A stretch of 64,000 nt of DNA from Mycobacterium sp. JS623 (GTDB lineage Bacteria > Actinomycetota > Actinomycetes > Mycobacteriales > Mycobacteriaceae): the NCBI RefSeq assembly GCF_000328565.1, contig NC_019966.1, positions 6,400,917 to 6,464,916 of the forward strand, in the 5' to 3' direction. Shown here piece after piece: positions 18,774-27,777 of the stretch (positions are counted from its first letter, which is position 1; the number at the start of each line of letters is the position of its first letter). A model generated the notes under the pieces. It made no database searches. It was not told where the DNA came from and saw only the letters and a list, made by a program, of their open reading frames with translations. A program made the translations under genes and the position numbers.

Positions 18774-20092
18774 ATGTTCTCCGAGACGCGATATGCGCTG
18801 AACGGGGACTTGCGGGTTGCCTATCGCGCGTCGCCCGAAGGGGCTCGCGACATCGTCTTCGTCCCGACGTGGTTCAGCAACTGTGAGGTCCTTCCGGAGG
18901 TGCCGTTCATTCGGGGATGGGTCGAGGCGATGGCGTCAATTGGCCGGCTGATCCTCTTCGACCAGCCGGGTACGGGGGCCTCTGATCCCGTCACGTCGGG
19001 CGCGCTGCCGACCCTGGAACAATGGGCAGACAGCGTCGGCGCGGTGCTCGACGATCTCGGTAGTCGCGAGGCGGTCCTCTACGCCGGCGCCGGCGCGTTG
19101 GCGACGGCGGCACTATTCGCAGCGACACACCGATCGCGCACAACCGCGCTCATCGCGCTCGAGGTCTATGCGAATCCAACGGCTGAGCGCGCCGAGGGAC
19201 CCACACAAGAGCAGATCCTCGCCGCCATGGTCGACGTGTGGGGCACTGGGGAGATGCAGCACGTCTTGAGCCCGGATATGCCGTGGAACGAGGAGGTCCG
19301 GGCGGCCGCGGCTCGGTTTGAACGTCTGTCGGCAAGCCCGGCAACCGCTGCTTCCATGATGCCGCTCATGGCCGAAATGGACGTTCGGGCTTTGCTCCCC
19401 GCTGTTCGCGTCCCGACGCTCGTCGTCCACCACACCGACGACCCGCTGATCCCGCCCGAGTGGGGCAAGGATGTCGCTGATCGCATATCGGGTGCGAAAT
19501 ACGTCGAAATACCTGGGCGCAACGTATTTCACACCTTCGAGCCATGGCGCGATTCTTTTCACGAGATCGCGGAGTTCCTGACCGGTGAGCAGCCTGACGT
19601 CGTCGACACCGGGTGCTCGCCACGGTGCTGTTCACCGATATCGTGGACTCGACGCGTCGCGCCGCGGAAATCGGCGACCGTGACTGGCACGCCTTGCTCG
19701 ATGCCCATGACGCCGTCGTCCGAGCCCAACTCAAACGCTTCCGCGGCCGCGAAATCAGCACGGCGGGAGACGGATTCCTCGCGACGTTCGACGGCCCCCA
19801 GCGAGCGATCCGCTGCGCCATGGGAATTCGCGGCGCGGTCCAAGCGTTAGGCCTTGACGTGCGCGCCGGGCTGCATACCGGCGAATGCGAGATCCGCGGC
19901 GATGACATCGGCGGCATCGCAGTGCACATCGGCGCACGAGTGAGCGCCCTCGCCGGCCCGAACGATGTTCTCGTGTCCAGAACCCTGCGCGACCTCGTCA
20001 TCGGGTCAGGCCTCGAATTCGATGACCGAGGCACACACCAACTCAAGGGTGTGCCCGGCGAGTGGCACCTGTTCGCCGTCGCGTCTCTTTGA
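18774..20092 (+). pseudogene. Second alpha/beta-hydrolase-cyclase fusion, split by a frameshift
   Basis: A close paralogue of the gene at 11889-13208. The hydrolase half runs from the ATG at 18774 (MFSETRYALNGDLRVAYRAS) to about 19605. There a single G is missing (GTCGTCGACACCGGGTG, where the paralogue implies GAC-GAC-CGG), and the frame runs on without homology to 19850. The cyclase half is intact in another frame from the GTG at 19613 (VLATVLFTDIVDSTRR) to 20092. Both metal aspartates remain; Lys is replaced by Ser (STAGDGFLA) and the Asn motif by HIGAR, as in the paralogue. Either a pseudogene, a sequencing error, or two polypeptides by reinitiation at 19613. Confidence 0.8.
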
Positions 20093-20164
20093 CCCCTTGC
20101 AGCGCCGATACCTGCCAAAGCCCTTGCGCATGCAGACTCCTGACGGTGGCGACGTTTGGAATTG

Positions 20165-20199
20165 ACGGATGTGGCAACCCCACTCTTGCCCACATCCGT
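20165..20199 (+). terminator. Hairpin after cyclase B
   Basis: ACGGATGTGG and CCACATCCGT form a perfect 10-base stem that extends by CAA/TTG after a bulged base. It lies about 70 bases after the cyclase stop and is followed by GTTTAGG rather than a long T-run. Likely a terminator. Confidence 0.65.
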
Positions 20200-20220
20200 T
20201 TAGGCAGATCGGACCCAACC

Positions 20221-20376
20221 ATGATCGTGCTCGGCATCATCCTTTTGGTGATCGGTTACTTCACCGGTCTGTCCATCCTGTACACCATCGGCGGCATCCT
20301 CGTTGTGATCGGCATCGTGTTGTGGATCCTCGGCGCCGTTGGTCGCCCGGTCGGCGGCCGAAAAGTCTGGTTCTAG
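20221..20376 (+). CDS. DUF6131 family small membrane protein (51 residues)
   Basis: The ATG at 20221 begins a 51-residue protein with two hydrophobic helices (IVLGIILLVIGYFTG, then LYTIGGILVVIGIVLWILG) and a basic tail (GRPVGGRKVWF). Size, two-helix hairpin and G-R-x-V-G-G-R ending match the mycobacterial DUF6131 family of unknown function. It lies 22 bases after a hairpin, so it is probably transcribed on its own. Confidence 0.75.
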   Translation: MIVLGIILLVIGYFTGLSILYTIGGILVVIGIVLWILGAVGRPVGGRKVWF

Positions 20377-20477
20377 TACAGCTGGACCGATCCGAGCCGA
20401 CCGCGCGCCCGTCCTGAACCTTCGGATCGAGACTCGCATACACGTGAAGTCCGCGGCGACTGGGCTATTCGGCGGGG

Positions 20478-22118
20478 CTACTTGGCTTCCGCGAGTTCGG
20501 GTTCCGGTTCAGGCGCGGGTGTCACACGGGTCCGGCCAGCCTGCGGGCGCAACCAGTCCGGCAGCCACCGCGGCGGGTCATCAGGCGCATGCTCGAACAC
20601 TCCGCCCGACGGGTCATCGACCTGTCCACGGCAGCGGACCAAGTCGAGCTCGGGCCGGTAGATCTCACGAATGACCAAGGCGCACAGCACAATCACCGCG
20701 GCGTCGCGTAGCAGCACCGTCACGGTGAATGGCTGCTCGGGCAACCCGCGGTTCTGCTCGCCGTAGAGGAACATCATTCGAGGCACCCACACCAGCGCGT
20801 CGATGGTCATCCAGGCCAGCAGGATCCGGCGATGCGGCAGCGCCAGCACCGCGAGCGGCACCAGCCACAGCGAGAACTGCGGACTCCACACTTTGTTGGT
20901 CACCAGGAACGCCGCCACCACCAGGAAAGCCACCTGCACCAGTCGCGGTCGCTGTTTGGCCGTCAGAACGACGTAACCGATTGCGATGCAACAGGATACG
21001 AACAATACGGCAGTCACCGCGTTGAGAACTGTTGGCGGCTGCCAGAAACCGAGGTGCTGATCGAAACCGCCCCAGCCGGTGAACGACTTCACCACGTTGT
21101 AGAGCGAGTCCATATCGTCACCGCGACGAGTGTTGAGACGGAAGAACTCCGACCATCCACGCGGGAACAACACCATGACCGGCAGGTTCACCACCAGCCA
21201 GGTCAGCACGGTGGCGATCGCGGCCTTGCCCACCTCGCGGAGTCGCCCAGTACGCATTCCGAGGAGCACCATCGGCACGAACAACAGCAGCGGATACAGC
21301 TTCGCGGCCACCCCCAGCCCGATCAGCGCCCCAGCCAGCCAGGGTTTTCGCCGCGCCCATGCCAGCAGTGCCCCCGTCGCGAAAGCCACCGCCAAGGCAT
21401 CGAAGTTCGTGAACGCCTGGAAGATCAGGATCGGTGACGCCGCTACCAACGCCGCATCCCAGACGCGTCGCGGGCCGGCGAGGCGCGCGCTCGCCCACAC
21501 CGTGACCAGCCACGCCAGCGCCAAACCGAAGGCCGCGATGTTGAAGAACATCACCACCTCGGCGATGACCGGCACCGAAACCAGCTTTGTCAGCGCGGTA
21601 TACGTTTTGGCCAGCGCCATCGACACGTATTGGTAGATGCCGGTCAGCACCGGATATTCCATGTACCGAATGGCGATGTTGCCGTCGTACTGTTTGCGCG
21701 GTTTGCCGTCGCTGTCCGTCTCGATCCAGCTTGACTTGTACGGAAACTTGCCCAGGTTCAACAACTCTGCGGTGTAGAGCGGAACAGTGTCGGAATAGCA
21801 GAGCTCGTAGTACGCCCGCTGGTTCTGCCAATTGCCCACCCGCTGATCAGCAGTGCCGGTGCCGGTGGTCTGCAGGCACGCCGCCTTCGTGGAGTAGCCC
21901 ATCGCGAGGAACACCAGTGCGATGATCAGCATCACCCGCAGCGGCGTCAGAAAGCGCTGGCGGCCAATCAAGGCATGCCGGCCAACGGGACCGCCAATCA
22001 CACCTGAAAGAGCCGTACCGATGGTGTCGGTGCGGCTCGGCAGGTCTCGCTCGTCGAGGCTGCGCAGATCGTCGGCGAGTCTCGCCGGAGAAACGGTTTC
22101 GGGCTCGGGCTCTGTCAC
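20478..22118 (-). CDS. GT87-type polytopic membrane glycosyltransferase-like protein (Rv0051 homologue)
   Basis: About 546 residues. The start is the GTG at 22118, whose GTGA overlaps the ponA1 stop, so the two are translationally coupled. After an acidic N-terminal tail there are about ten transmembrane segments with long extracytoplasmic loops; GPRRVWDAALVAASPILIFQ, FTNFDALAVAFATGALLAWA and GLGVAAKLYPLLLF match the DUF2029/GT87 family, which includes the polyprenyl-phosphomannose-dependent mannosyltransferase PimE. Substrate is unknown. Coupling to a bifunctional PBP suggests envelope assembly. The last 25 residues are Pro/Glu-rich. Confidence 0.85.
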   Translation of the reverse strand: MTEPEPETVSPARLADDLRSLDERDLPSRTDTIGTALSGVIGGPVGRHALIGRQRFLTPLRVMLIIALVFLAMGYSTKAACLQTTGTGTADQRVGNWQNQRAYYELCYSDTVPLYTAELLNLGKFPYKSSWIETDSDGKPRKQYDGNIAIRYMEYPVLTGIYQYVSMALAKTYTALTKLVSVPVIAEVVMFFNIAAFGLALAWLVTVWASARLAGPRRVWDAALVAASPILIFQAFTNFDALAVAFATGALLAWARRKPWLAGALIGLGVAAKLYPLLLFVPMVLLGMRTGRLREVGKAAIATVLTWLVVNLPVMVLFPRGWSEFFRLNTRRGDDMDSLYNVVKSFTGWGGFDQHLGFWQPPTVLNAVTAVLFVSCCIAIGYVVLTAKQRPRLVQVAFLVVAAFLVTNKVWSPQFSLWLVPLAVLALPHRRILLAWMTIDALVWVPRMMFLYGEQNRGLPEQPFTVTVLLRDAAVIVLCALVIREIYRPELDLVRCRGQVDDPSGGVFEHAPDDPPRWLPDWLRPQAGRTRVTPAPEPEPELAEAK

Positions 22119-24574
22119 GGAGGCGGCGGGGGTCCGGGCAGTGGCCCTCCGGGCTGCACCGGAGGGGCGGCGGGCACGGTGGTCGGCGGGCCGATCGGGA
22201 TCGTGATGCCCGGTGCCACCTCGATCGTCGGCTGAATGACCGTCTCCGACGGGATGGGCGGCGCACTCGTGGGTGTCGACGGCGGCGGTGGCGCCTGCGG
22301 AACGCCCGCATAGCCACCGATCTCCGCGGGCTTCGGGAACGACTCGTTGTCGGTGCCCTTGAGCGCACCGTCCATCGTCGCCTTCCAGATGTCCGACGGC
22401 AGACCCGACCCGTAAACCGCCCCACCAGAAGCGGTTACGAGTGGCTTCGTGCCCTCCGTGGTGCCCACCCACACCGCCGTCGACAACGACGGGGTGTACC
22501 CGACCATCCAGGCGTCACGGTTGGCATCGGTGTCGCCAAGCTGATTGGTGCCGGTCTTGGCGGCCGACGGACGGCCCCCGGCCAGATTGTGGCCCCGCGA
22601 CCACCCAGCGATCGGCTGCATCGCGGATGTGACGTTGTCGGCCACCGCCTTGTCGATGCGTTGCTCACCGCTGTCGTTGTTCTGGCTGGCGTCGAACAAC
22701 ACTTCGCCCCGGGAGTTGACCACCTTCTGCACGAAGTGCGGCTTGTGATACACACCTGAGTTCGCGAGCGTGGCATACGCCGACGCCATGTCGAACACGC
22801 GAGTTTGATACTGGCCCAACACAACTCCGTTGTTGGGCGGTCCGCCCTTGCCGTCCTCGGACAGCGTGTGCTCGACACCTGGGAAGCTCTCGGCCACGCC
22901 GGCCTTGTGCGCGGCGTCAGCGACGTCCTGCGGACCGTTCTTCAGCTTCAGCATCAGCCGGTAATAGCTGGTGTTCAGCGACCGCTTCAGCGCCTCGGCG
23001 ATGTTGCAGACGCCGCAACCTTCGCCCTCGACGTTGGTGATCTTGATGCCGTTGACCTCGACCGGCGAACTGTCGACCTGATACCCGAGGCCCATGCCCT
23101 GCTGCAGGGCGGCCACCAATGCGAACACCTTGAACGACGAGCCCGTTGGCAAGCCGGCCTGTGCGAAGTCGAATCCCTGGGCATCGGTGCCGCCGTAATA
23201 CGCCTTGACGCCACCGGTTTTCGGGTCGATAGACACGATCGCGGTGCGCATGTCGGGGTCCTGACCATCCAGATACTTCGACGCCGCCGTCTCGGCCGCC
23301 GCCTGCGCCTTTGGGTCGATGGTCGTGGTGATCTGCAGACCCTGGGTGTTGAGCGTCCGCTCGTCGATGTTGAAGAGGTCGAGCAGTTCCTGGGTGACCT
23401 GCCGCTCGATCAACCCGTTCGGGCCGCTGGTCTGGTTCTGCGAGCGCGCCTGCTCCGGCGGCACGGTCGGCGGGAACTGTTGTGCGGCACGGTCTTGCTT
23501 GGACAGCGCGCCGATGTCGACCATCCCGTCGAGCACCCAGTTCCACCGATCCGCGGCGCCCTCGGGGTTGACCGCGGGGTCCAGGCCAGACGGCCGCTGG
23601 ATCAGCGCGGCCAGTAGCGCGCCCTCGGCGACATTGAGCTGCTCGACCGGCTTGTCGAAGTACGCCTTGGCCGCCGCTGAGATGCCGTATGCGCCGCGGC
23701 CGAAATAGATGATGTTCAGATACGACTGCAACACTTGGTCTTTGGACCACTCGCTGGACATCTTCGTCGAGATGACCAACTCCTTGGCTTTGCGGACGAT
23801 GCCACCGAGACCTGAGCGCGCGTCGCCTACCAACGCGTTCTTGACGTACTGCTGGGTGATCGTCGAACCGCCCTGCAGGTCGCCGCCGAAGATGTTGTTC
23901 TTGAACGCCCTGGCGAAGCCGCTGAACGAGAAGCCGGGATTCGAGTAGAAGTCGCGGTCCTCGGCGGCCATCACCGCGTTGCGTACGTGCACCGGAATCT
24001 GGTCGATGTTGACGTCGACGCGATTGCCTTCGGGCGGAACGATTTTCGCAAGCTCACTGCCGTCACTGGCCAGAATCGTCGACACCTGGTTGGTCCGGAT
24101 GTCGCCGGGCTTTGGCACGTCGACGATGAGGTAGGCCATCGCGAACGTGACGATGGGCAGCACAATCACGACGGCGGCCGTCAGGTAGAGCGCGCGGCGC
24201 ACCCACTTCCAGTTGATCTGGCGACTGAAGCTGGGCCTCGGCGCGGGCGGCGGCCCTCCGCGGGGTCCACCGCCACCAGGTGGGCGCCTTGGCGGAGGCG
24301 GGGGCGGCGGCGTTGGCGGCGTTCCATCCAGCGCGGCCTTGACGACGTCGATCGGGTCACGCAGATGCGCAGGTGGGCCGCCGCGCACTGGCGGCAAGAC
24401 GGCGGTCAATCGGTCGTCGGGCGGAACCCCTGCGGGTCGGTGACGTGGCGGCGCGTCCTGGCGACGCGGCGGTATCCGAGGTGGGGGCGCAGGCGGCGGC
24501 GCGCCAGCACCGTCAGCCCCGCGTCCTTGGCGGACATCATCGGCTGACCGTTCGTGGCGCCCTTCGCTATTCAC
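22115..24574 (-). CDS. ponA1: Bifunctional class A penicillin-binding protein PonA1
   Basis: About 819 residues from the GTG at 24574 (MNSEGRHERS). A long Pro-rich cytoplasmic tail (to about residue 130) precedes a single transmembrane helix (LYLTAAVVIVLPIVTFAMAY). The GT51 transglycosylase domain follows (AAEDRDFYSNPG, GGSTITQQYVKN, GRGAYGISAAAKAYF), then the transpeptidase with the catalytic S-x-x-K in TGSSFKVF, S-L-N in RSLNTSYY and K-T-G in AAKTGTNQ. The C-terminus is Pro-rich with VIQPTIEVAPGI, as in M. tuberculosis PonA1. It polymerises and cross-links peptidoglycan at the pole. The start overlaps the DUF5318 gene by eight bases. Confidence 0.96.
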   Translation of the reverse strand: MNSEGRHERSADDVRQGRGADGAGAPPPAPPPRIPPRRQDAPPRHRPAGVPPDDRLTAVLPPVRGGPPAHLRDPIDVVKAALDGTPPTPPPPPPPRRPPGGGGPRGGPPPAPRPSFSRQINWKWVRRALYLTAAVVIVLPIVTFAMAYLIVDVPKPGDIRTNQVSTILASDGSELAKIVPPEGNRVDVNIDQIPVHVRNAVMAAEDRDFYSNPGFSFSGFARAFKNNIFGGDLQGGSTITQQYVKNALVGDARSGLGGIVRKAKELVISTKMSSEWSKDQVLQSYLNIIYFGRGAYGISAAAKAYFDKPVEQLNVAEGALLAALIQRPSGLDPAVNPEGAADRWNWVLDGMVDIGALSKQDRAAQQFPPTVPPEQARSQNQTSGPNGLIERQVTQELLDLFNIDERTLNTQGLQITTTIDPKAQAAAETAASKYLDGQDPDMRTAIVSIDPKTGGVKAYYGGTDAQGFDFAQAGLPTGSSFKVFALVAALQQGMGLGYQVDSSPVEVNGIKITNVEGEGCGVCNIAEALKRSLNTSYYRLMLKLKNGPQDVADAAHKAGVAESFPGVEHTLSEDGKGGPPNNGVVLGQYQTRVFDMASAYATLANSGVYHKPHFVQKVVNSRGEVLFDASQNNDSGEQRIDKAVADNVTSAMQPIAGWSRGHNLAGGRPSAAKTGTNQLGDTDANRDAWMVGYTPSLSTAVWVGTTEGTKPLVTASGGAVYGSGLPSDIWKATMDGALKGTDNESFPKPAEIGGYAGVPQAPPPPSTPTSAPPIPSETVIQPTIEVAPGITIPIGPPTTVPAAPPVQPGGPLPGPPPPP

Positions 24575-25001
24575 TGGCCGTGCGCGCGCGACCGCGCGCC
24601 GACTGGGTGCCCCTGGATCCACGCCCCTTCTTTGGCGGCGGAATCGCGCCGAGCACATACGACTTGACCAAGTGATTCCAACTGCAGGTGCGGCATACCT
24701 CCACCACGTGTACGGAGAATTCGTCGTAGCGGGTCGCCAGCAATACCAACTCCTCAGCGGTGCGGGCCGAACCGGACACGGCCCCCAGGTGGTCACCGAA
24801 AACCCACGACACCAAGGTGAGCTGTTCCTTGCGGCAGATCGGGCACATCACCGAACTGGGCTTCCCATGGAACTTCGCGGCTCGCAGCAGATACGGGTTG
24901 GCGTCACAGACCTCCGAGACGCCGGTGCGGCCGGAGTACACCTCGGCCAGCAAGGACCGACGCCGAAGGGCGTAGTCCACCACCTGTCGCTGCAGTCGCA
25001 C
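24567..25001 (-). CDS. DUF5318 family protein (Rv0049 homologue)
   Basis: 144 residues from the GTG at 25001 (MRLQRQVVDYALRRRSLLAE). Conserved CPICRKEQL and CRTCSWNH pairs look like a four-cysteine zinc ribbon, with V-S-W-V-F-G-D-H between them. Basic C-terminus. Function unknown; the position at the head of the ponA1-GT87 operon is kept in M. tuberculosis, suggesting a link to envelope growth. A TACTCT -10 box seven bases before the GTG predicts a leaderless message. Confidence 0.85.
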   Translation of the reverse strand: MRLQRQVVDYALRRRSLLAEVYSGRTGVSEVCDANPYLLRAAKFHGKPSSVMCPICRKEQLTLVSWVFGDHLGAVSGSARTAEELVLLATRYDEFSVHVVEVCRTCSWNHLVKSYVLGAIPPPKKGRGSRGTQSARGRARTASE

Positions 25002-25008
25002 GGAGACC

Positions 25009-25014
25009 AGAGTA
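25009..25014 (-). promoter_or_regulatory. -10 box TACTCT for the DUF5318-ponA1 operon
   Basis: Seven bases before the GTG at 25001 on the minus strand. It is back to back with the promoter at 25101-25106 within a 112-base divergent region. Confidence 0.55.
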
Positions 25015-25100
25015 CGTCGGCCGCGCTGCCGCCGAGGCGTGACTACGCCGCCACAGTGCTGTCCCGACGATCTGGACTGCGGTGATAGCAACCGAACTCT

Positions 25101-25106
25101 TACGAT
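25101..25106 (+). promoter_or_regulatory. -10 box TACGAT for the DUF1707 gene
   Basis: Seven bases before the GTG at 25114, predicting transcription start at or beside the initiation codon. This also fixes the translation start. Confidence 0.55.
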
Positions 25107-25113
25107 CATCGTC

Positions 25114-25974
25114 GTGGCGACGCGGCATACAGCGGGAACCCGGGCGAAGGACAGCGACCGCAATGACACCTGCCAGATCCTCGACAGTGCGCTGTCGGAT
25201 GGGCAGCTGTCGATGGAGGAGCACCGAACCAGGGTTGCGCTGGCGACCGGTGCCGAGACGTTGGGCGATCTGCAGTCGCTGGTGTCGGACCTGCAGACCA
25301 ACAACGCGCCCGTGCAACTGCCCGATCTGAAGAAGCGGCCCAAGCTGACGAGCGCCGGCCGCAGCCGAGGCATCGGCATCGCGATGGCCGTCGTGCTCGT
25401 CGTGCTCGGCATCCTCATCGGCTGGGGCCTGTACGGCAACACAAGCTCGCCGCTGAGTTTTCAGACCGACCCCGGCGCCAAGACCGACGGCGTCGCCCCG
25501 AATGTGTCGGCGCCTCCGCGGCTGCTGCACTCCGTGGGCGGTTTGAACGGGCTGCTGCAACAGTCGCGCATGAAGTTCGGCGACACCTTGGGTTATGGCC
25601 TGACCATCTACCCCGACTATGCGGTGATGGAACGCGCAGACCCAAACGACGACCGTCGCGTGCTCCGCTACAGCTACCGCGGCGGGTGGCAGGGCGATCC
25701 GTCCGCAAGCGGTAAGACCGACGACGAGAGGCTGGTCGACCTCGGCAACTTCGACGTAAGCGCGATCGTCGGCCGGTTGCGGGGCGCGCCGCAGATTCTG
25801 GGCATCGAGCAAAAGGACGTGAAGAGCCTCTACGTGTCGATCGACCCGAGCAAGGATCCGACTACCCCGGGCGCCCTCGGAATCTCGATCTACGTGTCGA
25901 CCACGTATGACAAGGGCGGCCGCATCGAGGTCGATCCGCAGGGCAACATCACGAGCCAATACCCCCCGGACTGA
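25114..25974 (+). CDS. DUF1707 membrane-anchored protein (Rv0048c homologue)
   Basis: About 286 residues. An N-terminal DUF1707 domain (AKDSDRNDTCQILDSALSDG, then LSMEEHRTRVALATGAETLG) of the kind found in actinobacterial membrane proteins, with a short basic linker, is followed by one transmembrane helix (GIAMAVVLVVLGILIGWGLY) and an extracytoplasmic domain of about 175 residues (VGGLNGLLQQSRMKFGDTLG, GLTIYPDYAVMERADP). No enzymatic motif is seen. It is divergent from the DUF5318-ponA1 operon. I start at the GTG at 25114 because of the -10 box; an upstream in-frame ATG at 25039 overlaps that box. Confidence 0.85.
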   Translation: MATRHTAGTRAKDSDRNDTCQILDSALSDGQLSMEEHRTRVALATGAETLGDLQSLVSDLQTNNAPVQLPDLKKRPKLTSAGRSRGIGIAMAVVLVVLGILIGWGLYGNTSSPLSFQTDPGAKTDGVAPNVSAPPRLLHSVGGLNGLLQQSRMKFGDTLGYGLTIYPDYAVMERADPNDDRRVLRYSYRGGWQGDPSASGKTDDERLVDLGNFDVSAIVGRLRGAPQILGIEQKDVKSLYVSIDPSKDPTTPGALGISIYVSTTYDKGGRIEVDPQGNITSQYPPD

Positions 25975-26098
25975 CGTCGATCGGCTGTCAGCGGTACGCA
26001 ACCCTTTGTTGGCGGCGAATATATCGGCGCGATACTATGGCCCGAGGTGTCGAACCGTCGTAGCGGCCAAGCTCATGTCTTCCGGGGAGGTGATTCGT

Positions 26099-26644
26099 TT
26101 GCTAGAACTCGCCATCCTGGGTCTCCTGCTCGAATCGCCGATGCACGGCTACGAGCTGCGTAAACGGCTGACCGGCCTGCTCGGCGCCTTCCGCGCGTTC
26201 TCCTACGGTTCGCTGTATCCGGCACTGCGCCGCATGCAGGCCGATGGACTGATCGTCGAGGACGCCGCACCGGAGGGGATCCCGAAGGTGCGTCGGGCGC
26301 GCCGCGTGTACCAGCTCACCGATGCCGGTATGCAGCGCTTCGCCGAGCTTGTGGCCGACACCGGTCCACAGAACTACTCCGACGACGGGTTCGGCGTACA
26401 CCTCGCGTTTTTCAACCGCACTCCGGCCGAGGCCAGGATGCGGATTCTGGAGGGGCGCCGCCGTCAGGTGGAGGAACGTCGCGAGGGCCTGCGCGAAGCA
26501 GTGGCGCGGGCCAGCAATTCGCTCGATCGCTACACCAAACAGCTACATCAGCTGGGTTTGGAATCCAGCGAGCGGGAAGTCAAGTGGCTGAACGAGCTGA
26601 TAGCCGCCGAGCGAACGGCGCAGGGACGCGCTGAGCAGCCGTAA
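26099..26644 (+). CDS. PadR-family transcriptional regulator (Rv0047c homologue)
   Basis: 181 residues from a TTG at 26099, eight bases after a perfect GGAGG (26086-26090); the GTG at 26090 overlaps that site and is less likely. The PadR winged helix is clear ([49 protein letters not shown]), followed by a C-terminal helical dimerisation region ([20 protein letters not shown]). It is 46 bases upstream of ino1 on the same strand and is conserved next to ino1 in M. tuberculosis, so it may control inositol synthesis or its own operon. Confidence 0.92.
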   Translation: MLELAILGLLLESPMHGYELRKRLTGLLGAFRAFSYGSLYPALRRMQADGLIVEDAAPEGIPKVRRARRVYQLTDAGMQRFAELVADTGPQNYSDDGFGVHLAFFNRTPAEARMRILEGRRRQVEERREGLREAVARASNSLDRYTKQLHQLGLESSEREVKWLNELIAAERTAQGRAEQP

Positions 26645-26690
26645 GCAATACCGAGTTAGTACGACAGGGATTACGAAGGGAAGAGTCGTC

Positions 26691-27767
26691 ATGACTGAGA
26701 ACACCGAGGTGCGGGTCGCGATTGTCGGTGTGGGCAACTGCGCGTCCTCGCTTGTGCAGGGCGTGCAGTACTACCACGACGCCGACGAGACGGCCACGGT
26801 GCCCGGTCTGATGCATGTGCGGCTCGGCCCCTATCACGTCCGGGACGTGAAGTTCGTCGCCGCGTTCGACGTCGACGCCAAGAAGGTCGGCTTCGACCTG
26901 TCCGAGGCGATCTTCGCGTCGGAGAACAACACCATCAAGATCGCCGACGTGCCTCCGACCAACGTGATCGTGCAGCGCGGCCCGACGCTCGACGGAATCG
27001 GCAAGTACTACGCCGACACCATCGAGGTCTCTGACGTCGAGGCCGTCGACGTGGTCAAGGTGCTCAAGGAGAACAGCGTCGACGTGCTGGTGTCGTACCT
27101 GCCCGTCGGGTCCGAAGAGGCCGACAAGTTCTACGCCCAGTGCGCAATCGACGCCGGCGTGGCATTCGTCAACGCGCTCCCGGTGTTTATCGCGTCGGAT
27201 CCGGTGTGGGCCAAGAAGTTCGAAGACGCCGGGGTGCCGATCGTCGGTGACGACATCAAGAGCCAGGTCGGTGCGACCATCACCCACCGCGTGATGGCCA
27301 AGCTGTTCGAGGATCGCGGCGTGCAGCTCGACCGGACCATGCAGCTCAATGTCGGCGGCAACATGGACTTCCTGAACATGCTCGAGCGTGAGCGGCTGGA
27401 GTCGAAGAAGATCTCCAAGACGCAGGCCGTCACGTCGAACCTGCAGCGCGAGTTCAAGACCAAGGACGTGCACATCGGCCCGTCGGATCACGTCGGCTGG
27501 CTCGACGACCGCAAGTGGGCCTACGTGCGTCTGGAAGGCCGCGCCTTCGGCGACGTGCCGCTGAACCTGGAGTACAAGCTCGAGGTGTGGGACTCGCCGA
27601 ACTCGGCGGGCGTCATCATCGACGCGGTGCGCGCCGCGAAGATCGCCAAGGATCGTGGCATCGGCGGACCCGTCGAGGCCGCGTCTGCGTACCTGATGAA
27701 GAGCCCGCCGAAGCAGATGCCCGACGACATCGCTCGCGCGCAGCTGGAGACCTTCATCGAGGGCTAG
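26691..27767 (+). CDS. ino1: Inositol-1-phosphate synthase
   Basis: 358 residues, starting [20 protein letters not shown] after a GAAGGGAAGAG ribosome-binding site. The N-terminal Rossmann motif [10 protein letters not shown] binds [15 protein letters not shown] and the later K-A-Y-V and [13 protein letters not shown] blocks match prokaryotic-type myo-inositol-phosphate synthases. It converts glucose-6-phosphate to inositol-1-phosphate, the precursor of mycothiol, phosphatidylinositol, PIMs and lipoarabinomannan. Its TAG stop also serves as the first bases of the next gene's -10 box. Confidence 0.97.
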   Translation: MTENTEVRVAIVGVGNCASSLVQGVQYYHDADETATVPGLMHVRLGPYHVRDVKFVAAFDVDAKKVGFDLSEAIFASENNTIKIADVPPTNVIVQRGPTLDGIGKYYADTIEVSDVEAVDVVKVLKENSVDVLVSYLPVGSEEADKFYAQCAIDAGVAFVNALPVFIASDPVWAKKFEDAGVPIVGDDIKSQVGATITHRVMAKLFEDRGVQLDRTMQLNVGGNMDFLNMLERERLESKKISKTQAVTSNLQREFKTKDVHIGPSDHVGWLDDRKWAYVRLEGRAFGDVPLNLEYKLEVWDSPNSAGVIIDAVRAAKIAKDRGIGGPVEAASAYLMKSPPKQMPDDIARAQLETFIEG

Positions 27768-27770
27768 CCT
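27765..27770 (+). promoter_or_regulatory. -10 box TAGCCT formed over the ino1 stop codon
   Basis: The TAG stop of ino1 (27765-27767) is the TA of a TANNNT box placed seven bases before the GTG of the hydrolase gene at 27778. It predicts a separate leaderless message in addition to read-through from ino1. Confidence 0.5.
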
Positions 27771-27777
27771 CGACGGC

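Noticed and set aside
24213..24443. Gly-rich plus-strand frame within ponA1
   Set aside because: It is the complement of the Pro-rich N-terminal tail of PonA1 and not a separate gene.
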